This document shows, piece by piece, positions 17,601-25,264 of a DNA stretch of 50,769 nt. The notes under the pieces were generated by a model. That model was not told the DNA's origin, did no database searches, and saw nothing but the letters and a program-made list of their open reading frames with translations. The stretch is from Armatimonadota bacterium (GTDB taxonomy: Bacteria > Armatimonadota > Zipacnadia > Zipacnadales > VGFC01). Each line of letters starts with the position of its first letter. Positions within the stretch are counted from its first letter, which is position 1. The position numbers and the translations under genes are program-made. The stretch is from positions 1-50,769 of the forward strand of contig VGFC01000005.1 in the NCBI GenBank assembly GCA_016869045.1, in the 5' to 3' direction.

Positions 17601-17862
17601 GCGAGGTGACTCCGTCACCCTTACGCTGAGTGTCGTTGACGCCGAGGGGACGCCCATCGATGCCGTGGTGCCGCTGAAGCTCGACGTGCTCGATCCCGAT
17701 GGGAGGCCGGCCGAGTTCAGCGGCTACTACGGCGCCGGCGGCGGACGGCTGCAAGTGAAGCTCGACCTCGCGCCGAATGACGGGGCGGGCACGTGGGAGA
17801 TCCGCGCGACGGAACTTGCCTCCGGGGAGACGGCGACCGGCTACGTCCGCGTGGGGGAGTGA
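14605..17862 (+). CDS. Secreted LamG-domain glycosidase-like protein
   Basis: A 1085-residue protein. The N-terminus (LLSGVILMIAAGDLPAQQ) is a plausible signal peptide. Residues about 40-265 are a concanavalin A-like/LamG lectin domain (VLGLWQFAEGAETADSSGRGH, then FTIEWWMSPKADL, WYHVAFVYDG and a closing LLDQVRLCQGAL). About 265-350 is an Ig-like beta domain. About 355-770 looks like a glycosidase TIM barrel (MPVLMWGIGSPSEVRKETERL, RIGFTHCVGLGADYARIWDA, NLWTFHDPAVRV, IQGIMYHGWQSLVP). About 770-900 is an amidotransferase-like domain (YRVLVMMDCDVLTR). C-terminal beta domains follow. The layout parallels the glycosidase at 1451. SD GGGGGAA precedes the ATG. Substrate unknown; the catalytic acids are not assigned. 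Confidence 0.7.
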   Translation: MLLSGVILMIAAGDLPAQQPRLSEPYEAEYAGEDATGKHVLGLWQFAEGAETADSSGRGHNCELQGATLNAAGRFGACLESFRGWPDEDTRHAAVVPNHPDLSPKGAFTIEWWMSPKADLEGYPDAFLIDKKYVADADYQIILGAADKGNLRRLRANLGFGNGSETYNSEAAVFEAGKWYHVAFVYDGQGGGRFVLNGRGFGGGEVPGRGSIGAGTHALNIGDRVGSYYHGFPGLLDQVRLCQGALEFRRAGIDLATVRRAYVRMEQAPPLKLAVTNFQRSPLSGAQVRVSLSGAGETQFAVPELASGATTEIGYPLNTALRPDAYSLRAAVEIPGADPYTSEQSFGVTIVPRPLPHVMPVLMWGIGSPSEVRKETERLKRIGFTHCVGLGADYARIWDAGAPTEASSPADVASARAMLDEALVNGIGICAQLSPGRWAGEKPELRRVTRDGKPYDKPEVCGLLPEVQSLCRNVGVSVAQTYGDYPAFDAALLHTEVRDGANLCFHEQDRAAFRAATGLEVPEAAQAKWGVSHSKLPNFPADRVIEDNDPIYVYQKWYWQAGDGWNGLNTALAEGLKSTGRKNLWTFHDPAVRVASVLGSGGAVDYLSQWTYSYPDPLRIATATDELLTMARNAGRPQDLMKMTQIIWYRSQTAPVSEASQQKVAAQSVWEDSEPDAAFITIAPMHLREAFWTKIARPIQGIMYHGWQSLVPTGSTSGYRYTHPQTQHELTRLTHEIVQPLGPTLRQVPEAKSDVAFLESFASEMFAGRGTYGWGHTWLGDAYLILQWAQLQPEIVFDETVAQKGLDGYRVLVMMDCDVLTRTVVEKVQAFQKAGGLVVADDRLCPAIRPDIVLIPYERTKQADVDKAALQALAAQLCQQLDKRYQRHVDSLNPNVVTHYRRYGTTDYVFLINDHREFGDYVGRYKLVMERGLPSSATVTIARPAKAVYDLVRHRPVTIRQADGKLQLDADVEPCDGRLLMVTDRAIAGVNIEAPETAKRGDSVTLTLSVVDAEGTPIDAVVPLKLDVLDPDGRPAEFSGYYGAGGGRLQVKLDLAPNDGAGTWEIRATELASGETATGYVRVGE

Positions 17863-17863
17863 A

Positions 17864-17935
17864 GCGAAAAAGAGGGACACCATACCGATTTCGCGCGACG
17901 TTTCGCGAAATTGGTATGGTGTCCCTCTTTTTCGC
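17864..17935. repeat. Long hairpin between convergent genes; repeat element acting as bidirectional terminator
   Basis: Arms of 32 bases (17864-17895 and 17904-17935) match at 31 positions around an 8-base loop. The outer part is GCGAAAAAGAGGGACACC and its complement, so each strand ends the stem in a T-run (CTCTTTTT), which suits rho-independent termination for both converging genes. It fills the 75-base gap between them almost exactly. The internal words (ATTTCG, GGGACA-C/G-CC) recur in the 33-bp palindrome at 29656, so it is probably a mobile repeat recruited as a terminator. Confidence 0.8.
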
Positions 17936-17937
17936 CG

Positions 17938-19482
17938 TCAGTACTTGCCGAAGGTGATGCCCTGCCATTCGTCCGTGCGGAACGGACCGGCCGGCAGATC
18001 GGCGCCGTTGTACAGGTTGCCGTCCGGGTTGTCCGCCCAGTCGTAACGGACCGCCACGGGAGCGGCCACCTGCGCGCTTGACACGACGACCATGCTTCCG
18101 TCGATCTTCGCTCCAGCCCACACGAACTTCCTGTCCTCCCCGGCGATCGCGAAGCCCTTGAGCGGCTCGCCGCCCTTGGCAACGAGACCCTCGGCATGGG
18201 TGAGCCTGACGCGGATCGTGTTGCCCTCGACTGCCATCGAGTCGTACAGCGGGCCGGAGTACTCGATGGCCTTGCCGTAGTCCTTCGCCAGGGCGATGAG
18301 CGCCAGCCGCTTGCCGACGTCCTGCTTGTTCGTCGGGTGGATGTTCGTCGCGTCACCGATGTCGATGATGACCGCCTGGCCGCTGTGCTCGACGTTCGCC
18401 GCCGTCATCGTCTGCGCTTCGCGCAGCTCCGCCCAGGCGCTCTCGGCGGGCACGTCCTTGCGCGCCATGTAGTTCGCGAGCTGCACAATGTAGAAGGGGA
18501 ACGGCCCCTCGCCCCACTTGGTTCGCCAGTCCTGGATCATCGTCGGCAGCAACGTGCGGTAGGCGTACGCCCGGCCGGCGTTCGACTCGCCCTGGTACCA
18601 GATCGCGCCTCGAATGCCGAAGGGGATGAGCGGCTCGATCATTCCGTTGTAGAGGCCCGCCGGCATGTGCTGCTTCTGGTCGAAGAAGGGCGGGTTCGGC
18701 GCGCGCTCGGTGAAGGGCTGGTTCGCCGCCTTGGCGTCCTCCTGGCGCTTCTTCCAGTCGGCCAGTTTCGTGTCGTAGTCGGCCTTCTGCTGCGGGTAGT
18801 TCCTCTCGCCGTCGGCCCAGCGCTGGAGGACCGGCGCGAACATCTCGTTGGCCTCCAGCGATCCGTGCGTCGTCCAGGCCTCGGCCATCGTCCCGCCCCA
18901 TGAGCTGTTGATCAGCCCGACCGGCACGTTGAGGTCCTGGTAGAGCGTTCGCCCGAAGAAGTAGCCCGCGGCGGTGAAGCCCGGCACGCTCTGCGGGCTG
19001 CACTCGACCCAACTCCCCTGCGTGTCCGCCTCCGGCGTCGGGCTCGGCCGGCGCGCGACGGTGAAGAGACGTATCTGGGGATACGTCGCCGCCGCGGTCT
19101 CCTCGGGCGCGTTGTTGACCCCCTGCACGGTCATCCCCATGTTCGACTGCCCCGAGCACACCCACACCTCGCCGGCCAGGACGTTCCTCAACGTGATCGC
19201 ATTCTTCCCGGCGATCCCCATCTCGTCCGGGCCGCCGGCTGTCAGCGGCGCGAGCTTCACCGACCACTTGCCGTCATCGCCCGCGGTCGCGGTCAGCGTC
19301 TGACCACGGAACGTCACCGTTACGTCCTCGCCCGGATCGGCCCAGCCGTAGATCGGGGCCTGCATCCCGGCCTGCAGCACCATGTTGTCGCCAACGATCG
19401 CCGGCAGCTTCACATCGGCCACAACCGGCAGCGCCAACACGAACGCCATGAGCACGAACAGCCATGTCACTCGACGCGTCAA
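17938..19482 (-). CDS. Secreted sialate O-acetylesterase family protein (SGNH hydrolase)
   Basis: A 514-residue exported esterase. It has a signal peptide (about 1-22, ending PVVADV) and an N-terminal beta domain (about 24-102, LPAIVGDNMVLQ, GWADPGEDVTV). The SGNH catalytic domain has block I VCSGQSNM (nucleophile S113), INSSWGGT (about 191-198), AIWYQGESN (about 293-301) and block V with D377 and H382 (DIGDATNIHP). This is the SASA family, whose members remove O-acetyl groups from sialic acids or from plant polysaccharides such as xylan. Among neighbouring glycosidase-like genes a polysaccharide deacetylase role is reasonable. The start is TTG at 19482, supported by GGAGGG seven bases upstream and by the signal peptide beginning there. 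Confidence 0.9.
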   Translation of the reverse strand: MTRRVTWLFVLMAFVLALPVVADVKLPAIVGDNMVLQAGMQAPIYGWADPGEDVTVTFRGQTLTATAGDDGKWSVKLAPLTAGGPDEMGIAGKNAITLRNVLAGEVWVCSGQSNMGMTVQGVNNAPEETAAATYPQIRLFTVARRPSPTPEADTQGSWVECSPQSVPGFTAAGYFFGRTLYQDLNVPVGLINSSWGGTMAEAWTTHGSLEANEMFAPVLQRWADGERNYPQQKADYDTKLADWKKRQEDAKAANQPFTERAPNPPFFDQKQHMPAGLYNGMIEPLIPFGIRGAIWYQGESNAGRAYAYRTLLPTMIQDWRTKWGEGPFPFYIVQLANYMARKDVPAESAWAELREAQTMTAANVEHSGQAVIIDIGDATNIHPTNKQDVGKRLALIALAKDYGKAIEYSGPLYDSMAVEGNTIRVRLTHAEGLVAKGGEPLKGFAIAGEDRKFVWAGAKIDGSMVVVSSAQVAAPVAVRYDWADNPDGNLYNGADLPAGPFRTDEWQGITFGKY

Positions 19483-19505
19483 GGTAGGTCCCTCCGTTCC
19501 TCAGA

Positions 19506-19599
19506 GGGGCCGAATGCGAAGCATCCGGCCCCTGTTTCGCACTCCAAGGGGCCGGATAGCCGTGCGACGAGCCAGTTCGTCGCACGGCTATGCGGCCCC
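19506..19599. repeat. Pair of GGGGCCG-headed hairpins between the esterase and URO-D genes
   Basis: A short hairpin (19506-19517 with 19521-19532, 11 of 12 pairs, loop GAA) is followed by a long one (19548-19570 with 19577-19599, 22 of 23 pairs, loop GCCAGT). Both begin GGGGCCG and contain GGAT or GAAT next to the head, so they look like a short and a full copy of one element. They occupy most of the 127-base spacer on the minus-strand transcript after the URO-D-like gene and could act as attenuator or 3' stabiliser. Confidence 0.75.
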
Positions 19600-19609
19600 T
19601 CCCCGACAA

Positions 19610-20710
19610 TCAGTAGACTCCGTGCGTCCTGGCGACCTCGATCATTGCGTGGATGTTCTCGTCCGGCGTATCGCGGCCGCACTGGTCGCCGGTCGAGAGG
19701 ATGAAGCCGCCGTCCTCGGCCGCGACGTCGATGCACCAGCGCGACTCCCGCGCGACGATCTCGGGCGTGCCGTGCAGCATGTGCTCGGTGGTGTGCAGGT
19801 TGCCCATCAGGCCGATGTCCCGGCTGAAGAGACGCTTGATCTCGGCGAGGTCGCAGTCGCCCATCGGCGGGCGCTCCAGCGGGTTGATGCTGGACAGGTC
19901 GGTCTCCTTCGCGCAGATCTCGACGAGCGCGCGCTCCGGCCCGCAGGAGTGGACCTGCGTCGGGATGCCCGCGTCCTTCGCGATGCGCGTGAGCCTCTGC
20001 AGCGTCGGCAAGCCGAGGTCGCGGAAGATGTCGGGCGTCTGGAACACGAGGCAGCCCGAGAACCCGGTGAGGATGAAGTCCGGCTTCATCGCGATGACCT
20101 GCTCCATGCGGGCCTCGATTCCCGCTTCTTGCTGCAGCGCCCGTTCCTTCACGGCTGAGTAGTTGTCGTGGTACTCGTAGATCTGCTCCACGTTGTAGAG
20201 CCCCGGGATGCCGACGTGCACGCCGACCGCGCCGTCCTCGCCCATGTGCTCGGTGGCGGCGGCGACCACTTCGGCCTCGGTCATCTCCGGAGCGGGGTCC
20301 TCGAAGTCCTCCCACGTCTCCGGCTCGCGCGGCAGGCCGATCTTCTCGACCGGCACGCCCCCGGTCGGCGGATCGGCGACGTAGAACACGGTCACGTACG
20401 GGTGCCAGACGCGCTTGCCGTTCTCCTCGCTGTAGCCCTGCAGGTAGATGCGCTCCTCCGTGCGCTGCACGATCGCGCAGTTGCGGTACTTCCCCTGCGC
20501 CCCGACGCCCGGCAGCCAGCCATCGAAGCCGAAATGCCGTGCGCAGTCGATGTAGGCCTTCCACAGCGGCGGGTTGCGGTACAGGTAGATGTCCCAGAAC
20601 GGCTTCCCCGTCAACCGACAGGGGATCATGTTCGACGTATCCGGCGCCACCGGCACCATGTCCGGCTGCCGGTTCGACATCGCGGTCAGTATCCGCTCGC
20701 GGGACGTCAT
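19610..20710 (-). CDS. URO-D superfamily protein, corrinoid methyltransferase-like
   Basis: A 366-residue cytoplasmic TIM-barrel protein of the uroporphyrinogen decarboxylase/MtaA superfamily. It opens with the family's TSRERILTAMSNRQPDMVPV. It keeps a zinc-site pattern of the methyltransferase branch: H254 and C256 in QVHSCGPE and C344 in TGDQCGRDTP. Those residues bind zinc and activate a thiol acceptor in MtaA/MtbA enzymes, so methyl transfer is likelier than haem biosynthesis. No corrinoid protein is encoded in the window. It is followed downstream by the O-acetylesterase gene and lies 16 bases after the FAD-oxidoreductase gene, suggesting an operon devoted to modifying an unusual sugar or methoxylated compound. 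The substrate is unknown. Confidence 0.8.
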   Translation of the reverse strand: MTSRERILTAMSNRQPDMVPVAPDTSNMIPCRLTGKPFWDIYLYRNPPLWKAYIDCARHFGFDGWLPGVGAQGKYRNCAIVQRTEERIYLQGYSEENGKRVWHPYVTVFYVADPPTGGVPVEKIGLPREPETWEDFEDPAPEMTEAEVVAAATEHMGEDGAVGVHVGIPGLYNVEQIYEYHDNYSAVKERALQQEAGIEARMEQVIAMKPDFILTGFSGCLVFQTPDIFRDLGLPTLQRLTRIAKDAGIPTQVHSCGPERALVEICAKETDLSSINPLERPPMGDCDLAEIKRLFSRDIGLMGNLHTTEHMLHGTPEIVARESRWCIDVAAEDGGFILSTGDQCGRDTPDENIHAMIEVARTHGVY

Positions 20711-20726
20711 GTATCAGAGGCCTCCG

Positions 20727-23045
20727 TCAAGGGTAGACTCGTACCTCGTAGACTCTCGCCCCGAACCCCTCGCCCCACACTGCTCTCACGGTCAGCCTCA
20801 GCTTCGTGGTCGTCACCGTCTCGATCTCATGCACGCGCCAGCGATGGTGGTTGTCGTCCACCTCAACCACCGTCGCCCATTCGCCGTCCCGCCAAGCACT
20901 CACCTCGTACGCCTTGGCCAACATCGGCAGGACGCGTGCTCCGGTGTGCCAGGGGTTCTCGTGAGTGAGCTTCGGGAGGTTGTCGAAGGTCAGGCAGACG
21001 CGCGAGACCGTCTGCGGCTTGTCCCATTCCAGCGTGAGGTCCTGCGGCAAGCCGTCGCGCGGGTCGCTCAGCCACATGTTCAGCGGCGCGCGGCTGAAAC
21101 GGCGGTGGAAGCCGTTGATGACGTTCGCTGCCTCCCCGAGCCTCGGCGCGGGTGAGAGCCGCATCGTGCCCATCGCGCCCAGAGGCTTCCAGCGCGGGGA
21201 ATGGTGGCTGTGCTCGACCGCCTCCGCGATCTCGCACGGCCGGTCGGCCATCGCCCACTGCACGGTCGGGTTCGCGTGGAGGTGGATCAGCACGCGGTCC
21301 GCGTCGCTCGCCGCGTCCTTCGGGCCAAGCTGCACGCCTCCGAGGGAGAACCCAGACCAGCCCTGGTAGCCCGGCGGCAGCAGCCCCGTCGCAAGGTGTA
21401 CGGTCGCGAAGGCCTCGTCGCGCAGGTCGTTCCAGCCCCACGCGTGCCAGTCGTCCGTTGTCGTCCATCTCGGTTCGCGGCTTGCGCGAAGGATCGTGAG
21501 TGCGAGCGCTTGGTCCGCGTCGCTGGTATTGCGTAGGTGCATCTCCACCGCGTCCAGCCTCTCCGGCCAGTCCGAGAGCAGCACGCCCGCCGGGGCGATG
21601 AGCGGGACAAGCTGCCCGACGGTCTGCTCGTTGAAGCGCATCTCGCTCGTCCCGGAGATGCGCGCTCGGCGCGCGAGGTCATCGGGGTCGTGGCTCGCGA
21701 GGTTGAGGATCGTCGCGTCGCGGCGGAGCAGCTCCTGCCGCAGCTCCCCAAGGCGCTGCTGCCCGAGTTCCCTGGGCGAGCAGTCGTGCTTTCGGCAGAG
21801 GGCCGCCGCGAGGCCGACCGCCTGCCCGATGGCCGCGCCGGTCCGCATGATCCGGGTGCTGGAGTGCGCGAGGTGGGTTGCGCTGATCAGCCGACCAGCC
21901 AGGAACAAGTTGCCGATGTTGCGCGAGTAGCAGGCGCGGTACGGCACGCCGTACAGCGGCGGGATGCTGTGGGCGAAGATGTCGCTGCCTTCGCCCAGAG
22001 GGCGGTGGTCGTCGAGGTCGTGACCACCGTATGCGATGTCGTCCTCGAACGTGCGCCCTGCCTCCAGGTCGGTCTGGGTCAGCACATGGTCACCCATGAA
22101 GCGGCGGCTCTCGCGCTTGCCGGCCTTCGGGCTGACCCAAAGCAGGTCCCAGCACTTCGTCTCCTCGCGGTGCGGCCCGTTCTTGATGTGATCCCACTCG
22201 GCCCAGAGCTGCTTCAGCAGCATCTCGTAGATGAGGCCATCGTCGCGGATCGTGTCCAGGTGGCCGCCCGTCTCCGTGACGTACAGGAAGAAGAGGTCCT
22301 TCTGATCGCTGAACCAGCCGGCGTGGTGATGCAGGAACGAGCCCATGCTCCCGTGCCACACGCGCGGGATGAACTCGGGCGTGCCGGCCGGGGGAATGAA
22401 GCGCACCTCGCGGTTCGTGCGGTGCGCGATGGCGACGAGGCTGGTGCCCTGCACGCGGTCGGTGCGCTGCTCAGGGGCCGAGCGCTCGCCATACTCGCTC
22501 CGCTGCTCCGTGCCCCAGTCGAAGTGCGCACCTGCCAGCGCGCCGATCTCGCCGTCCCCTGAAGCCTCGATCACGCAGCCCGCGACCTCGATCCTCACCG
22601 TGCGGAAGGCCGCCAGATCCTCGGCAATCACCGCCGTGATCCGCGAGCCCTCCACGACCGGTTGCCGCGCGTAGTGGCGCTTGAGCACCTTCACCCCGGC
22701 GGCTTCGAGGTGCTCCTGCACGACCGCCTCGAAGCGCCGGTGGATGCTGTAGCCCATCGTGCCGCCGCTGATGTGGGTCACCGCGTCGGTCCAGCAACCA
22801 TCCTCCTGCAGCTCCTGGATGAGGCCGGTCTCGGTGGCGTAGTGCGCGTAGCGGTCGGCGCCGGTGATCCCCACTCCCAGGGTCGGCCCCGAGTTTCCGC
22901 CGAGCACCTCGTCCTTCTCCAGCAGGATCGTGCTGCACCCGCACGGCCCGGCCTGAATTGCCGCGCAGTAGCCCGACACTCCCGACCCGATCACGAGGAC
23001 GTCGCAGTGGTGGACGACCTCGGCTTCGCGCGCCTTCGGTGCCAT
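20727..23045 (-). CDS. FAD-dependent oxidoreductase with C-terminal discoidin-like domain
   Basis: A 772-residue protein. Residues 14-45 form a Rossmann FAD site (CDVLVIGSGVSGYCAAIQAG ending with acidic ILLEKDEVLGG). The arrangement GGNSGPTLGVGITGADRYAH and the later NLFLAGRLISATHLAHSSTR with RTGAAIGQAVGLAAAL are typical of the FAD_oxidored (PF12831-like) family. The last 150 or so residues (SPAPRLGEAANVINGFHRRF, then PQTVSRVCLTFDNL and TTKLRLTVRAVWGE) form a beta-sandwich like F5/8-type discoidin carbohydrate-binding domains. No signal peptide is visible, which is odd for a protein with a glycan-binding-type domain. SD GGGAG precedes the ATG. It heads the minus-strand unit with the URO-D-like and esterase genes. 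Substrate unknown; a sugar or sugar acid is a reasonable guess. Confidence 0.8.
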   Translation of the reverse strand: MAPKAREAEVVHHCDVLVIGSGVSGYCAAIQAGPCGCSTILLEKDEVLGGNSGPTLGVGITGADRYAHYATETGLIQELQEDGCWTDAVTHISGGTMGYSIHRRFEAVVQEHLEAAGVKVLKRHYARQPVVEGSRITAVIAEDLAAFRTVRIEVAGCVIEASGDGEIGALAGAHFDWGTEQRSEYGERSAPEQRTDRVQGTSLVAIAHRTNREVRFIPPAGTPEFIPRVWHGSMGSFLHHHAGWFSDQKDLFFLYVTETGGHLDTIRDDGLIYEMLLKQLWAEWDHIKNGPHREETKCWDLLWVSPKAGKRESRRFMGDHVLTQTDLEAGRTFEDDIAYGGHDLDDHRPLGEGSDIFAHSIPPLYGVPYRACYSRNIGNLFLAGRLISATHLAHSSTRIMRTGAAIGQAVGLAAALCRKHDCSPRELGQQRLGELRQELLRRDATILNLASHDPDDLARRARISGTSEMRFNEQTVGQLVPLIAPAGVLLSDWPERLDAVEMHLRNTSDADQALALTILRASREPRWTTTDDWHAWGWNDLRDEAFATVHLATGLLPPGYQGWSGFSLGGVQLGPKDAASDADRVLIHLHANPTVQWAMADRPCEIAEAVEHSHHSPRWKPLGAMGTMRLSPAPRLGEAANVINGFHRRFSRAPLNMWLSDPRDGLPQDLTLEWDKPQTVSRVCLTFDNLPKLTHENPWHTGARVLPMLAKAYEVSAWRDGEWATVVEVDDNHHRWRVHEIETVTTTKLRLTVRAVWGEGFGARVYEVRVYP

Positions 23046-23206
23046 GGCGATTGGCTCCCTACGTCCGGTTGTCTCGGCCCGCGAGTGTTGCCCGAGAAGG
23101 CCCGTGTGACCTTCGTTCGAGGCCAGCGCCGCGGCGGGAACTCAGCCCCGCGCGTGCGTGCTGAAACGGTTGGGGGAGGTTGCCTCGCTAGGGAAGGGTG
23201 CCGCTC

Positions 23207-24232
23207 ATGCGACTGAACCCAGGCTTCCTGAAGGTCGCTGTGGATGTCGTGATTGTCGCTCTGGTTGCCATCGGACTTGCCTTGTCGATTCGAGGGAGCG
23301 AGAGCCGCAGTGAGCCGGCTGCTCCCGCCGACACGCACTCCTCTGCAAAGGACTCCGTCACTCCCGTGACCACTCAGCAGCCGCAGAACTGGCGCCCTCT
23401 GACGCCCGAGGAGGAGCGCGTCATCGTCCACAAGGGGACCGAGCGCCCCTTCACCGGCGAGTACGTCAACCGCTTCGACAAGGGCGTCTATGTCTGCCGC
23501 CGTTGCGGCGCGATGCTCTATCGCTCGGACGACAAGTTCCGCAGCGACTGCGGCTGGCCGGCGTTCGATGACGAGATTCCCGGCGCCGTGAAGCGCCTGC
23601 CCGATGCCGATGGGGTCCGCACGGAGATCGTCTGCGCGAACTGCGACGGGCACCTCGGCCATGTGTTCGCCGGCGAGCATCTCACCGCCAAGAACACGCG
23701 CCACTGCGTCAACTCGATCTCGCTGCTGTTCGTCCCGGCCGAGGAGGTGAAGTACGGCCGCGCGATCTTCGCCGGCGGCTGCTTCTGGGGGGTCGAGTAC
23801 TGGTTCGAGCAGCAACCAGGCGTGATCGAGGCGACCAGCGGCTACACCGGCGGCACGACGCCGAACCCGACCTACGAGATCATCCACTCCCGCCACACCG
23901 GCCACGCGGAGGCGGTGGAGGTGCTGTTCGACCCGGTGCGAGTCTCGTTCGAGCAGCTCGCGAAGCTGTTCTTTGAGATCCACGACCCCACGCAGCGCGA
24001 CGGGCAAGGGCCCGACATCGGCGCGGAGTACCGGTCGGCGATCCTCTACACCGATGACGCGCAGAAGCAAGTCGTCGAGAAGCTCATCGCCGAGCTGAAG
24101 GCGCGAGGGATGGACATCGCCACCGAGGTCGCGCCCGCCGGCACGTTCTGGCTCGCCGAGGACTACCACCAGGACTACTACGCCAAGAAGGGCACGGCTC
24201 CGGCGTGCCACAACCGCAGGCCGCTCTGGTAG
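23207..24232 (+). CDS. msrBA: Membrane-anchored MsrB-MsrA methionine sulfoxide reductase fusion
   Basis: A 341-residue bifunctional repair enzyme in the order B then A. An N-terminal signal anchor (about 9-28, KVAVDVVIVALVAIGLALSI) places it outside the cytoplasmic membrane. The MsrB domain (about 60-178) has zinc cysteines C97, C100, C143 and C146, a candidate resolving Cys C115 (SDCGWPAF) and catalytic C167 (TRHCVNS), for the R-sulfoxide. The MsrA domain (about 183-341) has catalytic C192 in GGCFWG and a candidate resolving C334 (PACHNRRPLW), for the S-sulfoxide. No thioredoxin-like reductase domain is fused, so electrons must come from another protein. ATG 23207 is preferred over GTG 23198. 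An exported copy fits an organism that secretes Met-rich proteins such as those at 8.3-10.7 kb. Confidence 0.95.
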   Translation: MRLNPGFLKVAVDVVIVALVAIGLALSIRGSESRSEPAAPADTHSSAKDSVTPVTTQQPQNWRPLTPEEERVIVHKGTERPFTGEYVNRFDKGVYVCRRCGAMLYRSDDKFRSDCGWPAFDDEIPGAVKRLPDADGVRTEIVCANCDGHLGHVFAGEHLTAKNTRHCVNSISLLFVPAEEVKYGRAIFAGGCFWGVEYWFEQQPGVIEATSGYTGGTTPNPTYEIIHSRHTGHAEAVEVLFDPVRVSFEQLAKLFFEIHDPTQRDGQGPDIGAEYRSAILYTDDAQKQVVEKLIAELKARGMDIATEVAPAGTFWLAEDYHQDYYAKKGTAPACHNRRPLW

Positions 24233-24337
24233 GCTGTCGCACCCCCTCTGTTCTCCCGTTGCGTCTTCCTTGAGAGGTGAAGCCGGCGTTCGAGGGCGAA
24301 CCTTCGCGCCATCGCTGTGAGGGCGAGGGATTCCCGC

Positions 24338-25231
24338 ATGTCGGTTGCCGGCTGGACCAAGTACGAGGGGAACCCGGTCCTGGGCGGTAACCTGGGCACG
24401 TGTTTCGACGTCTGCGTGCGTAGGGAAGCCGGCACGTACCGAATGTGGTTCTCGTGGCGCCCGCGACAGAGCCTGGCGCTCGTGGAGAGCCCGGACGGCG
24501 TCCGCTGGAGTGAGCCGCGGATCGTCCTCGGCCCGCGGTCGGAGACCGGCTGGGAGGACGACATCAACCGGCCGTCTGTGTTGAGGCTCGGAGACGAGTA
24601 CCACCTCTGGTACACCGGGCAGGCGCACGGTCGCTCGGCGATCGGCCACGCCGTCAGCGCCGACGGCGTGACATGGGAGCGGACGGGCGAAGCGCCCGCG
24701 CTCTCACCCGCGGAGCCCTGGGAGAAGGTCGCGCTGATGTGCCCCCACGTGCTCTGGGACGTGGGAGAGCAACGGTTCCACATGTGGTACTCGGGCGGCG
24801 AGCAGTACGAGCCCGACGCGATCGGCTACGCTACCAGCCTCGACGGCCTCAACTGGAGTAAGTCGGAGGCCAATCCGGTGTTCCAGCCTGATCCAGACAG
24901 CCCGTGGGATCACCACAAGGTGGCGGCTTGTCAGGTCGTGCAGAGCGGCGGCTGGCATGTGATGTTCTACATCGGCTTCCGCGACGCCGACCACGCGCGG
25001 ATCGGCCTCGCGCGCTCGCGCGATGGGATCACGAACTGGCAGCGCCACCTTGCGAACCCCATCATCCGGCCCGATGAGGGCCAGTGGGACCACGATGCGT
25101 GCTACAAGCCCCACGCGCTCTTCGACGGGCGACGCTGGCTGCTGTGGTACAACGGGCGGCGCGGCAGTGTCGAGCAGATCGGCCTCGTGACGCACGAGGG
25201 CGAGGACCTGGGGTTCGACACGGCGCCCTGA
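24338..25231 (+). CDS. Five-bladed beta-propeller glycosidase-like protein (GH43/GH130/GH32-like)
   Basis: A 297-residue protein with no signal peptide. Repeated blade signatures are visible: YRMWFSWRPRQSLALVESPDGVRW, YHLWYTGQAHGRSAIGHAVSADGVTW, FHMWYSGGEQYEPDAIGYATSLDGLNW, WHVMFYIGFRDADHARIG...DGITNW and WLLWYNGRRGSVEQIG. Each has W-Y/F, a small-residue turn and S-x-DG-x-x-W, typical of five-bladed glycosidases and phosphorylases of GH43, GH130 and GH32/117 type. The first blade NPVLGGN and an acidic residue in WEDDINRPS are candidate catalytic positions. Family choice among these is not possible by eye. The ATG at 24338 follows GAGGG. It precedes a large secreted protein gene by 33 bases and probably shares its transcript. 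Confidence 0.75.
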   Translation: MSVAGWTKYEGNPVLGGNLGTCFDVCVRREAGTYRMWFSWRPRQSLALVESPDGVRWSEPRIVLGPRSETGWEDDINRPSVLRLGDEYHLWYTGQAHGRSAIGHAVSADGVTWERTGEAPALSPAEPWEKVALMCPHVLWDVGEQRFHMWYSGGEQYEPDAIGYATSLDGLNWSKSEANPVFQPDPDSPWDHHKVAACQVVQSGGWHVMFYIGFRDADHARIGLARSRDGITNWQRHLANPIIRPDEGQWDHDACYKPHALFDGRRWLLWYNGRRGSVEQIGLVTHEGEDLGFDTAP

Positions 25232-25264
25232 GCCGCGGTTCGCACGTGAATGGAGGGAGCAACG

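Noticed and set aside
22991-24649. Open frame of 552 codons on the minus strand
   Set aside because: It is antisense to the msrBA fusion and the end of the propeller gene; composition is typical of a shadow frame (LLRDDR/AVLRADV).
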